In this document: in pieces, positions 41,244-50,586 of the stretch
Numbering within the stretch: the stretch's first letter is position 1
How the letters are laid out: every line of letters starts with the position of its first letter
Origin: Bradyrhizobium sp. CCGUVB4N
GTDB lineage: Bacteria > Pseudomonadota > Alphaproteobacteria > Rhizobiales > Xanthobacteraceae
Reading direction: 5' to 3'
Length of the DNA stretch: 64,000 bases
NCBI RefSeq assembly: GCF_024199945.1
Contig: NZ_JANADP010000001.1
Span: 7,626,001-7,690,000, forward strand
Made by a program: the position numbers and the translations under genes
Notes under the pieces: generated by a model
Seen by the model: only the letters and a program-made list of their open reading frames with translations
The model's database searches: none
Told to the model about the DNA's origin: nothing

Positions 41244-41311
41244 GGAAATCCCCCTCGATTGCGGCCCGGCACACCGCGCGTCGTTCGGGAGCGAAGCATA
41301 GACAAAGTGAC

Positions 41312-41325
41312 ATTATCGTCATAAT
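41312..41325. promoter_or_regulatory. LysR-type box between MFS and LysR genes
   Basis: ATTAT-CGTC-ATAAT is a perfect 5-base inverted repeat in the AT-rich gap between the two divergent genes, 69 bases from the MFS start and 38 bases from the LysR start. Such sites are typical for a LysR regulator that controls its divergent partner. Confidence 0.5.
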
Positions 41326-41362
41326 TTATAATCTTGATCTCATATATCACCACGGTGAATGT

Positions 41363-42280
41363 GTGTCGTTCCGCGCGCTCGACCTCAACCTGCTGAAAGT
41401 CTTCGAGGCGCTGATGACCGAGGGCAGCGTCACGCGCGCCGCGAGCGCGCTGACAATGACCCAGCCCGCCGTCAGCAACGCACTCGCGCGCCTGCGCGAC
41501 GCGCTCGGCGATCCCCTGTTCGTGCGATCCGGCACCGGCATCCGCCCCACGCAACGCGCCGTCGTGCTGTGGCAGCCGATCGGCGAAGCCCTGGAAAGCG
41601 TGCGCGGCGCGCTCGACGAGCAGGTGTTCGATCCCGGCCGCGCCCAGACCGAATTCACCCTGTCGATGTCGGACTATGTGGCTTCGCTGGTGATGCCGGA
41701 CCTGCTGAACCATCTCGGCAAGGTCGCGCCGAAGTCGCGCGTGCACACCGTTCCCAATACCATCGTGGAGATCGCCGACCAGCTCGAGGACAACAGGGTC
41801 GACTGTGTCTTGAGCGTTTACGTCAACGAGGCGCAGCAGCCGGCCGCCATCCGCTCGCGCTCGCTATGGACGGTCGACTATGCCTGCTTCATGCGGCGCG
41901 ACCATCCGCTCGCCGCACAAAAGCGGCTGAGCACGCGCGCCTTTCTCAACGCAAGGCATGTCGATGTGAGCCTCGCCGGCAAGACACAGCCATCCTACGA
42001 TCTGTTTCTCGCCTCGCGCGGGCTGTCACGCAATCTGGTGGCGACGGTCAACCATTACAGCGCAGCCTACGAGACCGTGCGGCAGTCCGACCTCATTGCC
42101 GTACTGCCAAGCGATCTCCGTTCGCAGTCGCGCCACGCGCCGTTCCTGCATGCGATGCCGCTGCCGCTCAAGGCGCCGGCCCGCATCGTCAGCCTGTTCT
42201 GGCACCAGCGCAACGACACCGTGCCCGCGCAGCGCTGGCTGCGCGAGACCCTGGTCGGGATGTTCGCCAAATCGGACTGA
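41363..42280 (+). CDS. LysR family regulator (NodD-like subgroup)
   Basis: A 305-residue LysR protein beginning FRALDLNLLKVFEALM, the start typical for the NodD/LinR-like subgroup, with helix-turn-helix SVTRAASALTMTQPAVSNAL. The open frame reaches back to 41237, but family alignment and GGTGA upstream suggest a GTG start at 41363. It is divergent from the MFS-GAF-amidohydrolase operon and most likely controls it. Its stop is only 5 bases from the stop of the convergent ridA-like gene. Confidence 0.88.
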   Translation: MSFRALDLNLLKVFEALMTEGSVTRAASALTMTQPAVSNALARLRDALGDPLFVRSGTGIRPTQRAVVLWQPIGEALESVRGALDEQVFDPGRAQTEFTLSMSDYVASLVMPDLLNHLGKVAPKSRVHTVPNTIVEIADQLEDNRVDCVLSVYVNEAQQPAAIRSRSLWTVDYACFMRRDHPLAAQKRLSTRAFLNARHVDVSLAGKTQPSYDLFLASRGLSRNLVATVNHYSAAYETVRQSDLIAVLPSDLRSQSRHAPFLHAMPLPLKAPARIVSLFWHQRNDTVPAQRWLRETLVGMFAKSD

Positions 42281-42285
42281 GCGGA

Positions 42286-42633
42286 TCAGCCCTTGAGCGC
42301 GGTGACCACCACCTCGATCAGCGCGCCGCCACCGAGATCGGCGACGCCGACGGTGGCGCGGGTCGGCAGATCGTCGCCGAAGAACTCGGTCCAGGCCGCA
42401 TCCATCTCCTTCTTCTTGGAGAGATCCGTGACGTAGATCGAGGCGCTGACGATCCGGCTCTTGTCGGTGCCGACCTCCTTCAGGTAGCCGGCGATCTTGC
42501 CGAGGATGTTGCGGGTCTGATCGCCCATCGAGACCGAGGTGTCGTCGGCAATCGTGCCGCCGACGAAGACGAAGCCATTGGCTTCGACGGCGCGGTGCAT
42601 GATGGGCGTGCGGATGCTGCGGGTGATGCTCAT
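42286..42633 (-). CDS. RidA family enamine/imine deaminase
   Basis: A 115-residue protein of the YjgF/RidA family that hydrolyses reactive enamine or imine intermediates. It has the pattern VEANGFVFVGGTIADD, QTRNILGKIAGYLKEVG and a C-terminal RATVGVADLGGGALIEVVVTA, where the Arg is the substrate-binding residue. It is the last gene of the operon with two FAD amine oxidases, and this fits: oxidation of an amine carbon gives an imine, which RidA would clear. It lies 12 bases after the FAD oxidase gene. Confidence 0.9.
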   Translation of the reverse strand: MSITRSIRTPIMHRAVEANGFVFVGGTIADDTSVSMGDQTRNILGKIAGYLKEVGTDKSRIVSASIYVTDLSKKKEMDAAWTEFFGDDLPTRATVGVADLGGGALIEVVVTALKG

Positions 42634-42645
42634 GACGTCTTCTTC

Positions 42646-43767
42646 CTAAAGCGTGGAGAGATGGAAGCGGTCGATGCCGAGATCGCTGATTCGCGTCTGG
42701 GTGCCGCCGTTGACGATCAGCTCCGCCATCACGGCGCCGGCACCGGGGCCGAGCTGAAAACCGTGCAGCGAGAAGCCGAACTGGTGATAGAGCCCCTTGT
42801 GGCGGCTGCTCGGCCCGAACACGGGGATATCGTCCTTCATCTTGGCCTCGATGCCGGCCCAGGCGCGGACGATCGTGGCGCTGCGCATCACCGGGAACAG
42901 CTCGAACACGGTGCGGGCGCTGATCGCGAGGCTCTTCCAGTCCAGCACCGTCTCGTTGCGGTCCTGATAGGGGGTGGCCAGATGGCCGCCGCCGATCAGC
43001 ACGGTGCCGTTCTTGAATTGCTTGAAGGAAAGCTTTCGTCCGCGCAGGATCACGACAGGATCGATGAAGTGCGGCACGCGCGAGGTGATCATCAGCATCG
43101 GCGCCACGGTCTCGACCGGCACCGGCTCACCGAGATCAGCGGCGATCTTGCCGGCCCAGGCGCCGGCCGCATTGACGAGCACCGGCGCGGCAAAGGTTTC
43201 AGTGCCGACGTCGACGTACCAGAGGCCGTCGCTATAGCGGATGTTGGAGGCGGCTACGCCCTCGCGCACGGTCGCGCCAAGCTGCTGGGCCTTGCGCCGA
43301 AACGCCGTCGTCGTCTGCGCGGGGTTGGCTGCACCGTCCCGGCGCGAGACGACGCCGCCGGGACAAGTCTCCGCCACAGCGGGCACGAGGCGACGTAGCT
43401 CGGTCGCATCAATCAGCTCTTCATGGGTGAAGCCGAGCGCGTTGAGCTCGGCGACGCGCGCGCGGCAAACGGCAAGCTCCTCTTCGTTTTCCGCGACCAG
43501 CACCTGGCCGTAGCTCTCAAAACTGCAATCGTCGTCGAGGAGATCAGCGATCTTTTCCCAGATCCCCATCGAGCGGATCGACAGCGGGATTTCGGGGATG
43601 TGCCGCGCGAGCTGCCGGACACCGCCGGCATTGACGCCGGACGCGTGCCGGCCGGCATAGTCCTTCTCGATCAGCACCGGCCTCAGACCGGCGAGGCACA
43701 GGTGCAGCGTGGTCGAGCATCCGTGGATGCCGCCGCCGACGACGATCGCATCCACGTTTTGGGTCAT
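42646..43767 (-). CDS. FAD-dependent amine oxidase, opine-oxidase beta-like (first copy)
   Basis: A 373-residue flavoprotein of the DAAO/glycine oxidase family. The FAD motif is AIVVGGGIHGCS (residues 7-18); VLVNAAGAWAGKIA and the C-terminal YHQFGFSLHGFQLGPGAG complete the fold. It resembles the catalytic subunit of HcnC/OoxB-type dye-linked dehydrogenases, which oxidise N-substituted or D-amino acids. It overlaps the alpha subunit gene by four bases. A second gene of the same kind lies upstream at 45505. Confidence 0.9.
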   Translation of the reverse strand: MTQNVDAIVVGGGIHGCSTTLHLCLAGLRPVLIEKDYAGRHASGVNAGGVRQLARHIPEIPLSIRSMGIWEKIADLLDDDCSFESYGQVLVAENEEELAVCRARVAELNALGFTHEELIDATELRRLVPAVAETCPGGVVSRRDGAANPAQTTTAFRRKAQQLGATVREGVAASNIRYSDGLWYVDVGTETFAAPVLVNAAGAWAGKIAADLGEPVPVETVAPMLMITSRVPHFIDPVVILRGRKLSFKQFKNGTVLIGGGHLATPYQDRNETVLDWKSLAISARTVFELFPVMRSATIVRAWAGIEAKMKDDIPVFGPSSRHKGLYHQFGFSLHGFQLGPGAGAVMAELIVNGGTQTRISDLGIDRFHLSTL

Positions 43768-45182
43768 CCGCGTACCACGGCCTTGATATCCGCTTCGCTC
43801 TTCGGAACGGCGGCGAGCTCGGCGAGCGTGATCGGCTTCACCGGCGCGCGCAGCCGGTAATAGCCGATCTCCTGAGGGGTCTTGCCACGCGCCTGCGCCA
43901 TCAGCTCGGTGACGGTGAGGCCGCAGAGCCGGCCCTGGCACGGGCCCATGCCGGTGCGGCGATAGGCCTTGAGCTGGTTCGGCCCTGTCGCGCCGATCGC
44001 GACGGAATCGAGAACTTCCTTTGCGGTGACCTCTTCGCAGCGGCAGACGATGGTGTCGCCCGCGGGAATGCGGAATTGCGGCGCGGGACGGAACAGCGTG
44101 TCGAGGAAGACGCGGCCGCGCTCCGCCTTGGCGAGATCGGCACGGAGCGTCGCCATCGCGGGAAGCTTTGCGGCCGCCGCAGGCGCCAATGCCTCGACTG
44201 CCGCGCGCGCCGCGATGCGGCCGCGCACGACGGCGGCATTCGCACCACCGATGCCGGCACCGTCGCCGGCGATCGCGATGCCGGCGACCGAAGAGTTACC
44301 GCTCGCATCGAGGACGGGCGACCAACACAGCTGCAAATCGTCCCAGCGATGCTCGATGTCGGCCGACATCGCCAGATTGACGCTGGGTACGACACCCTGA
44401 TGCAGCAACAGCAGATCCGCAGGGATGGTCTCGCGCTTGCCGCCGGCGACATAACTCACGCTGGCGAGCTGGCCATCGCCGGCTGCAGCGAGCTCAGAGA
44501 CGCCGGAGACGACCTGCACCTTGGCCTTGACCTCACGCATCATCGACAGGCCCTTGGTGAAATAAGGCGAGGTCAGGAAGGCGAAAGCGTGCGGCAGCGC
44601 CGCGAAATAATTGCCGCGCTCGGTGGTGTCGAGAATGCGATCGATGCGGCCACCCAGGCGCATGATCTGCGCGGCGAGCAGCCAGAGCAACGGCCCCTGC
44701 CCAGCGATCACGGTGCGGCCATCAGGTACCAGCGCCGACGATTTCAGCATGGTCTGCGCGGCGCCTGCCGTCATCACGCCCGGCAATGTCCATCCGGGAA
44801 TCGGAAACGGCCGCTCCAGCGCGCCGGTCGCGAGGATCACGCGCTTGGCCTTGATGAAGGCCGACGCACCGCCGATCGAGACGGCGATATCGAGGTTGCG
44901 ATCGAGGCTCCAGACCGTCGCACGGTGGATGACCTCCGCGCTGCTCGCGCGGAGCGACTGAACGAGATCGGCACCAACCCAATAGTCGGCACCAAGCTGA
45001 TCGCGGTCGGTCACCGGCGTCGACGAGATCGCGCGAAACACCTGGCCGCCGGGCCCGATATTCTCGTCGAGCAATAGCGTCGACAGACCGGCTTCAGCTG
45101 ATGTCGCGGCGGCCGCGAGACCGGCGGGCCCGGCGCCGATCACGACGACATCGTATTCTTCGCGCTTGGGAGCCACGCTCAT
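43764..45182 (-). CDS. Opine-oxidase/HcnB-like FAD subunit with BFD-type iron-sulfur domain
   Basis: A 472-residue subunit of a heteromeric dye-linked dehydrogenase. N-terminal FAD motif VVIGAGPAGLAAA (residues 13-25), a second GxGxxG-like site in VIAGQGPLLWLLA, and a C-terminal BFD-like [2Fe-2S] domain with CRCEEV and CQGRLC ligands. Such subunits pass electrons from the catalytic subunit to quinone. GGGAG precedes the ATG, and four-base overlaps link it to the small ferredoxin-like gene and the oxidase gene. Confidence 0.92.
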   Translation of the reverse strand: MSVAPKREEYDVVVIGAGPAGLAAAATSAEAGLSTLLLDENIGPGGQVFRAISSTPVTDRDQLGADYWVGADLVQSLRASSAEVIHRATVWSLDRNLDIAVSIGGASAFIKAKRVILATGALERPFPIPGWTLPGVMTAGAAQTMLKSSALVPDGRTVIAGQGPLLWLLAAQIMRLGGRIDRILDTTERGNYFAALPHAFAFLTSPYFTKGLSMMREVKAKVQVVSGVSELAAAGDGQLASVSYVAGGKRETIPADLLLLHQGVVPSVNLAMSADIEHRWDDLQLCWSPVLDASGNSSVAGIAIAGDGAGIGGANAAVVRGRIAARAAVEALAPAAAAKLPAMATLRADLAKAERGRVFLDTLFRPAPQFRIPAGDTIVCRCEEVTAKEVLDSVAIGATGPNQLKAYRRTGMGPCQGRLCGLTVTELMAQARGKTPQEIGYYRLRAPVKPITLAELAAVPKSEADIKAVVRG

Positions 45183-45475
45183 CGTCCGATCTCCCGCTTG
45201 CCCTTCTGGATTTCGATCTGCATGCCCTCGGCGACTGGCACGAGGCAGCCCTGGCGATTGCCGACGCCATCGATGGTGACGAGGCAGTCGAAACACACGC
45301 CCATCATGCAATAGGGCAGACGCGGCGCGCCGCTCACGGCCGTGGAACGGCGCGCGTCCTGGCCGGATGTCAGCAGCGCGGCGGAGACGGTGTCGCCCTG
45401 ACGCGCCGCGACGGCGACGCCGTCGACGAAGATCTGCACTTGCGGGCGCTTGTCCTGCTCGGATCGTCTGAACAT
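45179..45475 (-). CDS. Small [2Fe-2S] subunit (HcnA/OoxG-like)
   Basis: A 98-residue protein with the Fer2_4 fold found as the gamma subunit of opine oxidases and hydrogen cyanide synthase. Cluster ligands are in YCMMGVCFDC and a further Cys in QGCLVP. It bridges the catalytic and FAD subunits. It lies between the second oxidase gene (29 bases upstream) and the alpha subunit gene (four-base overlap). Confidence 0.92.
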   Translation of the reverse strand: MFRRSEQDKRPQVQIFVDGVAVAARQGDTVSAALLTSGQDARRSTAVSGAPRLPYCMMGVCFDCLVTIDGVGNRQGCLVPVAEGMQIEIQKGKREIGR

Positions 45476-45504
45476 GGGATGCCTCTTGGCTCCTTCAATT
45501 ATCT

Positions 45505-46701
45505 CTAATAGCCGCTGTTGTTCGCAGCGCCCGCGCCGCCAAAGCGGCTGGCGGAGAACGCGCCGACCAGTTCCGGTTCGAGCGCGCCTTGCGCAACCAT
45601 GCGCGCGATCTCGAAGGCATGGTTGGAGGCCAGCGTCACGCCCGAATGGCAGCAGGCGACGAAGGCGCCAGGATGCGTCTCCGACTGGTCGTAGATCGGA
45701 AAGCCGTCTTGCGGCATGACGCGAATGCCGGCCCAGCTCCTGACCACGTTCAGTCGCGCGAGATGCGGAAACATCCGCTGCGCACGATCGGTCATGACAG
45801 CGCTGATCGAATGTTTCAGCGCGCGATCGTCGAGCTCATCCTCCTTGCTGTCGCCGATCATCACCGTGCCCTCGTCGGTCTGGCGGATCGTGGTCAGCGG
45901 ATGCGGCAGGAACGGCATGGTGCGCTCGGTCACGACGATCTGGCCGCGGGTCGGCCCCATCGGCGCGTAGAGGCCGACCATCGGCGCCAGCGTCTGGTTG
46001 GCATTGCCGGCCGCAAGTACGATTTTGGCGGCACGGAGCTCGCCCTTCGGCGTGGTCAGGCGGAATTCGCCGCCACTCTTGCTGATCGCCGAGACCGGCT
46101 GTTCCGGAAAATAGTCGATGCCGAATTCCCTGAACCCGGTATGGAAGGCGCGGAAGGTGCGCAGCGAATTGACGTGGCCGTCGAGCGGACAATAGCTGCC
46201 GCCCGAGACTTCGGGACCGATCAGCGGCAGCGACTTCCTGACCTCGGATGCAGACAGCATCTCCATCTTGTAGTCGGCCGCGCCGACCTGATTGTGCATG
46301 CGCTTGACCAGTTCGGTGCGCTGGCCGAATTCGTCCTCGCCGAGCGTGAGATGAAAGCCGCCGTTCTGCTGGAGCGCGACGTCGAGCCCGGTCTGTTGCT
46401 TCAGTTCGGACGCGAGCCGCCCCCAGGCCTGCGACGCCTGCACGGTCCACACCGTATAGGCGGGCATGCCGAGGCCCTTGCTCTGCACCCAGACCAGCGC
46501 AAAATTCGCGCGCGAAGCACGCTTGGTGATGTCGCCTTCGTCGAGCACGGCCACGCTCTTGCCGAGCCGGCCGAGGCCCCAGGCAATGGCGGAGCCGAGC
46601 AATCCGCCGCCAACGACGGCGACGTCATAGTCGGACTTTTGTTTAGACGCGTTTTCTTTACGCGAACCGGCGTCCACTTCGCTCGAAAACGCTTTAGACA
46701 T
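45505..46701 (-). CDS. FAD-dependent amine oxidase, opine-oxidase beta-like (second copy)
   Basis: A 398-residue flavoprotein of the DAAO family with an N-terminal tail of 24 polar residues, FAD motif VAVVGGGLLGSAIA, and VVRSWAGIRVMPQDGFPIYD near the end. It differs clearly from the other oxidase at 42646, yet both flank the same alpha and gamma subunit genes, so they may form two enzymes with different substrates sharing electron-transfer subunits. AGGAG lies six bases before the ATG. It is eight bases after the permease gene. Confidence 0.9.
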   Translation of the reverse strand: MSKAFSSEVDAGSRKENASKQKSDYDVAVVGGGLLGSAIAWGLGRLGKSVAVLDEGDITKRASRANFALVWVQSKGLGMPAYTVWTVQASQAWGRLASELKQQTGLDVALQQNGGFHLTLGEDEFGQRTELVKRMHNQVGAADYKMEMLSASEVRKSLPLIGPEVSGGSYCPLDGHVNSLRTFRAFHTGFREFGIDYFPEQPVSAISKSGGEFRLTTPKGELRAAKIVLAAGNANQTLAPMVGLYAPMGPTRGQIVVTERTMPFLPHPLTTIRQTDEGTVMIGDSKEDELDDRALKHSISAVMTDRAQRMFPHLARLNVVRSWAGIRVMPQDGFPIYDQSETHPGAFVACCHSGVTLASNHAFEIARMVAQGALEPELVGAFSASRFGGAGAANNSGY

Positions 46702-46709
46702 AGATTCTC

Positions 46710-47516
46710 CTATCGTCCCGTATCGCCCTTGCCGGCGAGCACACGGTCGAGCCCGTAGAAGCGGTCGAGCAGAATGAGGGCGGTCATGGTCACAGCGATC
46801 ACGCAGGCCGAGACCGACGTCACCAGCGGATCGATGTTGTCCTGGATATAAAGGAACATGCGCACGGGCAACGTCTCGGTGCCGGGTGCTGCGAGAAAGA
46901 CGGTCATGGTGAGATCGTCGAACGACTGGATGAAGGCGAGCGCCCAGCCGCTGATGACGCCGGGCAGGATCAAGGGCAGCGTCACGCGGCGGAATAGCGT
47001 CCAGCCGCCGGCGCCGAGCGACACCGCGGCCATCTCGACCGTGCGATCCATACCGGTCGCGGCCGCCAGCGTCAGCCGCAGCGCGAACGGAAACACGATG
47101 ATGACGTGCGCGATGATCAGCGCGGCAAAACTGCCGCCGAGGCCCGCCGAGGTGAAAAAGCGCAGGAAGGCGATGCCAAGCACGACATGCGGGATCATCA
47201 GCGGCGACAGGAACAGCGCCGCCAGCGCATCGCGTCCGCGGAAGCGATAGCGCGCGATCGCGAGCGCCGCCGGCACCGCAAACAGCAGCGCCACGAAGGA
47301 CGACAGCGCGCCGAGCCCGAGGCTGACCCAGAAGGCATGGATGAACTCGGGATAATTGCCGATCGCCCTGAACCAACGCAGCGAGAAGCCGTTGGTCGGC
47401 AGCGACAGAAAACCTTCGGGCGTGAAGGCGACGAGGCAGACCACCAGGATCGGCGCCACCATCACGATAACGAAGATGGTGTGGAAGATCAGCGCCAGCG
47501 GGCCGTTCCGTCTCAT
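46710..47516 (-). CDS. ABC transporter permease, PotC-like
   Basis: A 268-residue inner-membrane subunit with six predicted helices and the cytoplasmic coupling loop SLGAGGWTLFRRVTLPLILPG (EAA-type, around residues 165-185). It belongs to the polyamine/opine/iron-type importers (PotC, ThuG-like). It overlaps the upstream permease gene by four bases, and both pair with the ATPase at 48385. Confidence 0.93.
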   Translation of the reverse strand: MRRNGPLALIFHTIFVIVMVAPILVVCLVAFTPEGFLSLPTNGFSLRWFRAIGNYPEFIHAFWVSLGLGALSSFVALLFAVPAALAIARYRFRGRDALAALFLSPLMIPHVVLGIAFLRFFTSAGLGGSFAALIIAHVIIVFPFALRLTLAAATGMDRTVEMAAVSLGAGGWTLFRRVTLPLILPGVISGWALAFIQSFDDLTMTVFLAAPGTETLPVRMFLYIQDNIDPLVTSVSACVIAVTMTALILLDRFYGLDRVLAGKGDTGR

Positions 47517-48388
47517 CGGAACACCTCCGCATAGCGGCGCTCGATGAGCGCGTTGCTGCCGACGACGATCAGCACCAGCGCCACCAGCAGCAGCGTCGCG
47601 ACCGCCGCACCCAGCGGCCAGTTCAGCGTGTTGAGGAATTCGTCGTAAGCCAGCGTCGCCGCGACCTTGAGCCTGCGGCCGCCGATGATCGCGGGCGTCG
47701 CGAAGGCGCTGGCCGAGAGCGAGAACACGATGATCGCGCCCGACAGCACACCCGGCATGATCTGCGGCATGATGATGCGGCGGATGATGGTCACGGGTCC
47801 CGCGCCGAGCGACATCGCGGCATTCTCGATCTGCGGATCGAGCCGCTGCAGCGCGGCCCAGACCGACAGCACCATGAACGGCATCATCACATGCGCGAGC
47901 GCGACGACCATGCCGGTCTCGGTGAACATGAAGGGAATGGGTGAGCGGATTGCACCGAGCGACATCAGCAGCTTGTTGACGAGGCCGTTGTTGCCGCCGA
48001 ACAGCAGCGCCCAGCCGAGCGTGCGCGCCACCACGGAGATCAGCAGCGGCCCGAGAATGACCAGCAGGAAAAAGCTCTTCCAGCGGCCGCTCATCCGGTT
48101 GAGGATGTAGGCTTCAGGTGCGCCGAGCAGAGCGGTGAGCAACGTGGTCAGGATCGCGATCCGGAACGTGCGCCAGAACATCTCGGCGTAATAGGGATCA
48201 GTCGCGATCTCCTGCCAGTTCTTCAGGATGAAGACCGGCTCGATGCCCTTGTACTGGCCCCAATCGTGGAACGACAGCATCACGGTCATCGCCAGGGGGA
48301 TCAGCAGCACGCCGACGAACAGCATCAGGGCGGGCGCCGTCAGCGCCCATGGGGCACGCGCGCTGCGCTCCTCGGCGGCCGCGCTCAT
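47513..48388 (-). CDS. ABC transporter permease, PotB-like
   Basis: A 291-residue inner-membrane subunit with six helices and the coupling loop SLGAGPVTIIRRIIMPQIMPG. It forms the translocation channel with the PotC-like protein. It overlaps the genes on both sides by four bases (ATGA), so the four transporter genes are co-translated. Confidence 0.93.
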   Translation of the reverse strand: MSAAAEERSARAPWALTAPALMLFVGVLLIPLAMTVMLSFHDWGQYKGIEPVFILKNWQEIATDPYYAEMFWRTFRIAILTTLLTALLGAPEAYILNRMSGRWKSFFLLVILGPLLISVVARTLGWALLFGGNNGLVNKLLMSLGAIRSPIPFMFTETGMVVALAHVMMPFMVLSVWAALQRLDPQIENAAMSLGAGPVTIIRRIIMPQIMPGVLSGAIIVFSLSASAFATPAIIGGRRLKVAATLAYDEFLNTLNWPLGAAVATLLLVALVLIVVGSNALIERRYAEVFR

Positions 48389-49425
48389 GCGACGGTCCTC
48401 GCACGCACGCTCATGTCCTCCGGCCGCCAGGAGAGGCGGACGGCCTCGCCTTCAGCCGGCTGCGGTTGACCATCATTCTGACGGATCACGATCGCCGGGC
48501 CGCATTCGCTGTCGCACTGGAACAGCCAGTAATTGCCCTGGAAGATGCGCGTGACGATCTTTGCGCTGAGGCCGGCATCGCCGAAACCGATGCGTTCGGG
48601 GCGAATGCTGACGGTGACGGGGCCGCTCAAGCCGGCAGGCGCCGGCGCGCTCCAGGAACCGGCCACCAACCGCGCCGGGGTCGCAGTCCGATCGATGGTC
48701 CCGGCAAAATCGTTGGTTTTGCCCAGAAACTGCGAGACGAAGGCCGAGGCCGGCCTCTCATAGGTTTCCTGCGGCGTGCCGATCTGCTCGATCTTGCCCT
48801 GGCTCATCACCACGATGCGGTCGGACAGCGACATCGCTTCGTTCTGGTCATGCGTGACGAGGATCGTCGTTGTGCCGATGGTGCGCTGGATCTGGCGCAG
48901 CTCGATCTGCATCTCCTCGCGCAGCTTGGCGTCGAGATTGGACAGCGGTTCGTCGAGCAGCAGCACGCTCGGCTTGATCACCAGCGCGCGCGCCAGCGCG
49001 ACGCGCTGCTGCTGGCCACCGGACATCCGGCGCGGATGGCGATCCTCGTAACCGGCGAGGCCCACCATCGCGAGCGCGGCGCGGACGCGCTCGGCTCGCT
49101 CGTTGCGCGGGGCGTTGCGCATCTCGAGGCCGAAGGCGACGTTCTCCGCCGCGGTCATGTGCGGAAACAGCGCATAGCTCTGGAACACGATGCCGAGTCC
49201 GCGCTTGGCCGGATGGATCGCGGTCAGGTCCTTGTCCTCGAGCCGGATTGCGCCGCGCGTGGGATCGAGGAAGCCCGCGATCATCTGCAACGTCGTGGTC
49301 TTGCCGCAGCCGGAGGGGCCAAGGAAGGAGATGAACTCCCCCTTGCCGACCGCCAGACTGAAGTCATCGACCACGGTCTGCGCGCCGAACTGTTTGGCGA
49401 CCCGATCGAGCTCGAGATAGGCCAT
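48385..49425 (-). CDS. ABC transporter ATPase, PotA-like
   Basis: A 346-residue ATPase: Walker A GPSGCGKTT, Q-loop, signature LSGGQQQRVALAR, Walker B VLLLDEPLSNLD and switch His in LVTHDQNEA, followed by a TOBE-type C-terminal domain (residues 240-346). This length and C-terminal domain are typical for polyamine/opine/maltose-type importers. It drives the PotB/C-like channel encoded downstream. Confidence 0.95.
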   Translation of the reverse strand: MAYLELDRVAKQFGAQTVVDDFSLAVGKGEFISFLGPSGCGKTTTLQMIAGFLDPTRGAIRLEDKDLTAIHPAKRGLGIVFQSYALFPHMTAAENVAFGLEMRNAPRNERAERVRAALAMVGLAGYEDRHPRRMSGGQQQRVALARALVIKPSVLLLDEPLSNLDAKLREEMQIELRQIQRTIGTTTILVTHDQNEAMSLSDRIVVMSQGKIEQIGTPQETYERPASAFVSQFLGKTNDFAGTIDRTATPARLVAGSWSAPAPAGLSGPVTVSIRPERIGFGDAGLSAKIVTRIFQGNYWLFQCDSECGPAIVIRQNDGQPQPAEGEAVRLSWRPEDMSVRARTVA

Positions 49426-49452
49426 GAGCTGTCTCCGCTGCGAACGATCAGA

Positions 49453-50490
49453 TCAGCGCTCGACCTCGCGGTTCCAGCGCTTGGTCCACTCCTCACGCTT
49501 CTCGTTGATGGTGGTCCAGTCCGGATTATAGAGTTTTGCCGCGCGCTCGCCGATCGGGGCCATCTTGCCGAGCTCCGGCGGCACCACCAGCGATTTCAGC
49601 ACCGGGCCGTAGCCATAGTCCTTCAGCATCACGAGCTGGATTTTTGGATCGAGCAGCATCTTCACGAAGCTCGATGCCAGCGGAGAGGCGTTGGGCTTCG
49701 CGATCGGACAGGCCGTCGTCAGCAGCGTTGCCGCGCCTTCCTTCGGGTACACGAAATCGACGGGAAAGCCGGTATTGGCAAAGCTCTGCACGCGGCCGGT
49801 GCCCCACACGGCGATGACGGCCTGGCCGGACTGGAACAGCTCGGTCATCTTGCCCGGCGACGGCTCATAGGCGAGCACGTTCGGATTGATCTGCTCCTTG
49901 AAGATCTTGAAGCCCGAGTCCACGTTGGACTCGCCGCCGCCATTCATCTTCGACAGCATCACCAGCGCTTCGAGGCCATAGGTGTTGTTGATCGGCGGAA
50001 TGACCAGCTGCTTGGCGTATTTCGTGTCCTTCAGGTCATTCCACGAGGTCGGCGGCGCCCAGCCTTTCTCGGCGAACACCTTGGTGTTGTACATCAGGCC
50101 GGTCGCGACGATGCCGATCGCAACGGCGCGATCATCCTTGAAGCGCGCGGTGTCGTAGAGATCGGCGGCCGGCAGTCCGTCGAGCTTGCCGCAGAAGCCG
50201 AGCTGGATCGCCTGGTACATCGGACCGTCATCGACGATGGCGACGTCGATCTGCTGATTGCCCTTCTGCGCCTGCAGCTTCGCCAACGTGTCGGTGGAGT
50301 TGCCGGCGACATACTCGACCTTGACGCCGTTCTCCTTCTCGAAGGTCGGGATCACCTCGTCCCGGATCGTCTTCTCGAACGAGCCGCCATAGCCGGCGAC
50401 ATAGAGTGTTTTCTGCTGGGCCGAGACGGCCGTCGGGGCGGCAATGAGCGCCGCGATGCTGGCCGCGGTCAGAAGGCTGAGAGTCTTCAT
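49453..50490 (-). CDS. ABC transporter periplasmic binding protein, PotD-like
   Basis: A 345-residue secreted protein with a signal peptide (MKTLSLLTAASIAALIAAPTAVSA) and the type II binding-protein fold. Landmarks: LYVAGYGGSFEKTIRDEVIP, IDVAIVDDGPMYQA, GIVATGLMYN. It resembles the binding proteins for polyamines and opines. It is the first gene of the operon leading through the transporter to the oxidase, and its leader contains two stable hairpins. A divergent LysR gene lies upstream. Confidence 0.92.
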   Translation of the reverse strand: MKTLSLLTAASIAALIAAPTAVSAQQKTLYVAGYGGSFEKTIRDEVIPTFEKENGVKVEYVAGNSTDTLAKLQAQKGNQQIDVAIVDDGPMYQAIQLGFCGKLDGLPAADLYDTARFKDDRAVAIGIVATGLMYNTKVFAEKGWAPPTSWNDLKDTKYAKQLVIPPINNTYGLEALVMLSKMNGGGESNVDSGFKIFKEQINPNVLAYEPSPGKMTELFQSGQAVIAVWGTGRVQSFANTGFPVDFVYPKEGAATLLTTACPIAKPNASPLASSFVKMLLDPKIQLVMLKDYGYGPVLKSLVVPPELGKMAPIGERAAKLYNPDWTTINEKREEWTKRWNREVER

Positions 50491-50586
50491 GTGGTCCGAT
50501 CTCCAATACCGGGATGAGGTGACGTGCCGACAAGTCCCACTAGCCAAAGCGCCTTCCGCATTTCCTTCCGCACCGATCCCACCCTC

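Noticed and set aside
41359..43398. 679-codon plus-strand frame over the LysR, RidA and oxidase genes
   Set aside because: It spans one sense gene in the wrong frame and two antisense genes; no domain.
48349..50517. 722-codon plus-strand frame over the ABC ATPase and binding-protein genes
   Set aside because: Antisense shadow of well-defined transporter proteins.
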